From Symsagittifera roscoffensis (taxonomy: Eukaryota > Xenacoelomorpha > Acoela > Convolutidae), in assembly GCF_963678635.1 (NCBI RefSeq), contig NC_087068.1:38899649-38963648 (forward strand): 64,000 nucleotides of DNA, read 5' to 3'. The notes below the pieces were generated by a model. The model ran no database searches, was not told the origin of the DNA, and saw nothing but the letters and a program-made list of their open reading frames with translations. Of this stretch, positions 61,231 to 64,000 are shown in pieces (the stretch's first letter is position 1; each line of letters starts with the position of its first letter). Both the position numbers and the translations under genes were made by a program.

Positions 61231-62680
61231 CTGTTAAAAAAAATGAAATTGATTGCAATAAAATTAAGCTCATCAACAAATAATAGTACCAATATTTAGT
61301 GTGATGCTAAAACAATTCACTGGAGTAAAAAGTTAGTAAGACTGTTTCTATTTTTTGAACGAGTTTTGTAAAAAAATTTAAAACACTTTTCTTGGCATGA
61401 GAGTGTCAAATATAGCTTTCGAAACTATTTTCTGTTAGAAAAAAAAATCACGTTTTTTTTGCTTAAACGACAAATTTAGCAAGTTATCAACACTTTATTC
61501 TGCCGAAATCAGACGGAAAACTAAAACCTTCAAACCTTTTTTTTGTCGACAAAAGGAATTGTTTTTGAAAATTTTGTAATGTTCGAATCACGACTGAAAA
61601 AGTTTTAATAGGATGTATCACTCAAACCAGTCCGATGATTGTTTTTGGTACCTGATTTTGCGTGGAAAACAAAAAAAATGAAAAAAACTAAAATACCCGA
61701 ATACAAAGGTGTTCCCCATTTTCAATGATAGGAGCAAAATTTTATCATAAACATTATCTTTGTGAACAAGAAATAAAATCGTGGTTCAAAACTTATCAAA
61801 ACGTTATTCGAATCAAATATTCGAAAGGAGACATTTTTCCAGCAATAATTTTTCAATTTTAATTTTAAAGAGCGTGCCAGGCACAATGCAGATTGAAATT
61901 TAGTGTAATTTCCAATCCGACTGCCATTAAAAGTTTGAAGTACTTTTGGCCAAACAATTTAAAAAAAAAGCGAAAGTTCTTAACCAATCGAAATGTTCTC
62001 TCACGCAATGCCAAGCACAAACGGGTAAAATCTGCGCTTATTAACCCATTGTTGAGATCCATTACTTTGTCACAACTCAAGATGGAAAGATTTTGGAGCA
62101 GAATCAATTCACCCTGACAATAAGCGTGATTAAAAACTGGAAAATTTTGAGAAAATTAAATACCCAAATTAGATATTTGGCCAGACGCCCTTATTTTTTT
62201 AAAAATGTCACAGTTAAAATAATTGTTCTACTTTGACCTCAAGACAGCAATAATGTTCAAGTTTTTGTAAAAAAAAAAACCGTATTAACTTGTTAGTTGG
62301 AAAGCTAAAATTCATCTGGAAAAAAAACACAACGACAATTATAGCGTTTCTTCAAAAATTGGAGCAATTAATTGTTTTTATGGGACTTTCAAGTCAATTC
62401 CAATAGCAATGAAATTTTCCAAAATGCGAGAAAAAATAGCTTCAAAATGACGTTTCTTAAACATATTTTTTCTTTGCAGTCTGATTCACTTCTCAAAAGT
62501 CTTCTTTAAATTAAATCAATCAACCCTTTGATGTGCATTTTTGCTGTTTAATTTTGCATTAACAACACCCAATTCGAGCTTTTAATCCCCATTTCATGAT
62601 TAAAAAAATCAAGAAAAATTAGTCTTTCTTTTCATGAAAGTTCTGATTAGGCTCTGGGGCCGCAACTTTTTTCTATCTTC
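61231..62680. other. AT-rich stretch with dispersed repeats
   Basis: This is upstream intron or flank of the lectin gene. 61570-61720 matches 13120-13270, and 61750-62340 resembles the family in the channel-gene intron. No coding sense was found. Confidence 0.55.
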
Positions 62681-62932
62681 ATGACACCGCTGCGTGAAGT
62701 TCTCATGAAAACAAGTTCCGCAAAGCAGACTTTCCAAACGACTCTCTTTTATGTAGCCAAAGCTCAGAAAAATCTCAATCAAGTTGTCAACTGGTTCGAA
62801 AAAGCAGGTCTCGTTATAAACATGGAGAGGAATGAAACAGAATTTATCCTTGTAAGTAGCAAAGGAAAATACCAAAAATACTTACCTAAAGTCACTGTAC
62901 AAAGATCAGAAAAAGTAATGATACCAGGATGA
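62681..62932 (+). pseudogene. Reverse-transcriptase fragment, plus strand
   Basis: The open frame carries the segment following the RT active site of jockey/CR1-type elements: AQKNLNQVVNWFEKAGLVIN followed by a glutamate-rich strand (MERNETEFILVSS). There is no upstream palm. It ends abruptly at about 62932, where an opposite-strand RT fragment begins. Confidence 0.6.
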
Positions 62933-63300
62933 ACTCTTGAGGCACGCCACTTGATACAGGAAGTTGGTGGAATATAACCACAGTCGACCTCTACAAACTG
63001 GTTTCTGTTTGTTAGGTAGCAGTTAAGAATTTCGAATGACTTCCATCTCTCGCCTAGTTTGAATAGTTTGGATAGCAAAATATTGTGATCTATTTTTATC
63101 GAAGGCCTTCGAATAGTCAAGACACAACAGCTCCACTCCATTCTCAATAATTACTGTACTTGAAAAGGTTTCGCCTAGTTACTTCAATAATTAGGTGATG
63201 GTCGATTTGTTATTCTGGAAACCAAACTGGTTGTCGCTACGTACTCGTGTAAAGGATCGAATAAAGATTTTTCATAAATTTTGGAAGACGACAGGATTTT
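62930..63300 (-). pseudogene. Reverse-transcriptase fragment, minus strand
   Basis: Read on the minus strand, 63240-63190 gives DNQFGFQNNKST (the N-Q-F-G-F block) and 63147-62930 gives DHNILLSKLFKLGERWKSFE, a YLTNRNQFVEV strand and the start of the P-x-G block. These are fingers and palm parts of a jockey/CR1-type RT. Together with the adjacent plus-strand fragment it forms a head-to-head join typical of template switching or 5' inversion. Confidence 0.65.
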
Positions 63301-63325
63301 AAAGTTAGAGCGATATTCGTCCAAA

Positions 63326-63664
63326 ATGTGCCTGATTTTTTTGGGAATACGAACATCAGATGACCCATTATCGTCAATTTTAGGACTTATTCAACAGTTT
63401 ATGGGAATAAAAATCAGGGCGGAAGATATTGCAGCTTGTCGTCATGTACCGAGTGCAAATATGAACAAGCCAGTTATTGTCAAATTCATTTATAATCATC
63501 AGAGGGACAGAATTTGGCGAAATAGAGCGTCTTTGAAAAATTATGGGCTTACGAAAAAAGTTTATATTGTGGAACGGTTAGCGGATCATGACAAGCAGGT
63601 TATTGAACATTGTAAGCAGGTCAATGTAGAGTATGTTACAAACAATTGCCTATGGTGCGAGTAG
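63326..63664 (+). CDS. Non-LTR retrotransposon ORF1-like fragment
   Basis: I prefer the ATG at 63326, although the frame is open a little upstream. The product of 112 codons has FLGIRTSDDPLSSILGLIQQ, DIAACRHVPS, KPVIVKFIYNHQRDRIWRNR and VYIVERLADHDKQVIEHCKQ. This is the RRM-like region shared by L1-type ORF1 proteins and related element proteins, distinct in sequence from the ORF1 at 14.9 kb. It stops at 63664; sense may resume in the next frame. Confidence 0.6.
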   Translation: MCLIFLGIRTSDDPLSSILGLIQQFMGIKIRAEDIAACRHVPSANMNKPVIVKFIYNHQRDRIWRNRASLKNYGLTKKVYIVERLADHDKQVIEHCKQVNVEYVTNNCLWCE

Positions 63665-63718
63665 AGGGCGTGCTGAAAAAAGTCGATAGCAAAACGATGT
63701 TGACATGATTTTGCAGAA

Positions 63719-64000
63719 TGGAAGTGTTGATAAAGATGTACAGATGCATGTGTATAGTGGATCTACTCAGGGGTGATAGCTTTGCTGGTTCTAATTCAAA
63801 TACTGCATTTCCTACTAGTGGAGAGAAAGGTAAAACTTTGAGTAAATTTTATGTTGGAAAGCGCAAACATGATAAGGATGACAACAAACTGGACCGTCTG
63901 TGTAGCTTGTTGGAAACAGTAATTGAGCATGTGTCTCCTCCTGCTAAAAAAAGCATTGGTCTACGTGGACCGCAGTGTATTACAAATGATGAGGAAAGTA
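63719..64000 (+). CDS. Open frame running off the window, probable ORF1 continuation
   Basis: From the ATG at 63719 the frame stays open to the end of the window (94 codons). It is hydrophilic, with KFYVGKRKHDKDDNKLDRLC and a Lys-rich stretch after a proline pair (SPPAKKSIGLRG). It begins 54 bases after the previous stop, in another frame. It may be the next ORF or the C-terminal part of the same ORF1 after a frameshift. Confidence 0.35.

Noticed and set aside
61231-61292. Start codon at 61292 for the PAN/lectin protein
   Set aside because: A strong splice acceptor at 61231-61243 lies between this ATG and the domain, and the short leader does not look like a signal peptide; an upstream exon is more likely.
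1-64000. CRISPR arrays, rRNA, bacterial operons or ribosome-binding sites
   Set aside because: None seen; introns, transposon types and gene content are those of an animal genome.

Overview
The window is nuclear DNA of an invertebrate animal. Evidence: genes split by short and long GT-AG introns, a Cys-loop ligand-gated channel gene, a PAN/C-type-lectin gene and metazoan-type transposons (Ty3/gypsy, Polinton, jockey/CR1-type non-LTR elements, MITEs, a SINE-like unit). No bacterial operons, rRNA or CRISPR were seen. I could not fix the phylum. Host coding DNA is a small fraction; most recognisable coding sequence belongs to mobile elements.

Layout. (1) 1-12.2 kb: a G+C-richer corridor of decayed element ORFs, all on +. 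It opens with the end of a Ty3/gypsy pol (integrase), then a possible macro-fold ORF, a coiled-coil ORF, an SGNH/GDSL-hydrolase ORF and a long string of frameshifted conserved-looking ORFs, ending in an LTR-like stretch with a TATA box. (2) 12.2-14.7 kb: AT-rich, no gene. (3) 14.7-19.25 kb: a dead non-LTR retrotransposon (RRM-like ORF1, endonuclease/RT ORF2, TTCT tail). (4) 19.25-30.3 kb: AT-rich repeats, then three exons of a Cys-loop receptor subunit (22414-30238) whose second intron is 5.9 kb and full of repeats, a 20-bp perfect palindrome and a MITE; a second MITE follows the third exon. (5) 30.85-40.9 kb: a decayed Polinton/Maverick with protein-primed DNA polymerase, cysteine protease, major capsid protein and three unassigned ORFs, abutting a 200-N gap. 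(6) 41678-60559: an 18.9-kb LTR retrotransposon with 394-bp LTRs (four differences). (7) 60.58-61.23 kb: a PAN plus C-type-lectin exon on -, whose splice donor lies 17 bases from the 3' LTR. (8) 61.2-64 kb: repeats, head-to-head reverse-transcriptase fragments and the start of another non-LTR ORF1.

The most unusual object is the 18.9-kb LTR element. Gag and pol share one frame separated by a single TGA. Around the usual gag-pro-pol-env core it carries an arginine/lysine-rich 155-codon ORF, a pre-gag ORF broken by an exact 26-bp tandem duplication, two tiny membrane proteins joined by an ATGA overlap, a 378-codon frame with no ATG at all, an 872-codon envelope-like ORF, and a 601-codon orphan ORF joined to env by a second ATGA overlap. 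A perfect-looking 79-nt intron follows directly after the last stop codon. The coding strand is strikingly G-poor and A/C-rich from end to end. Statements about function outside recognised families are inference; no database search was possible.
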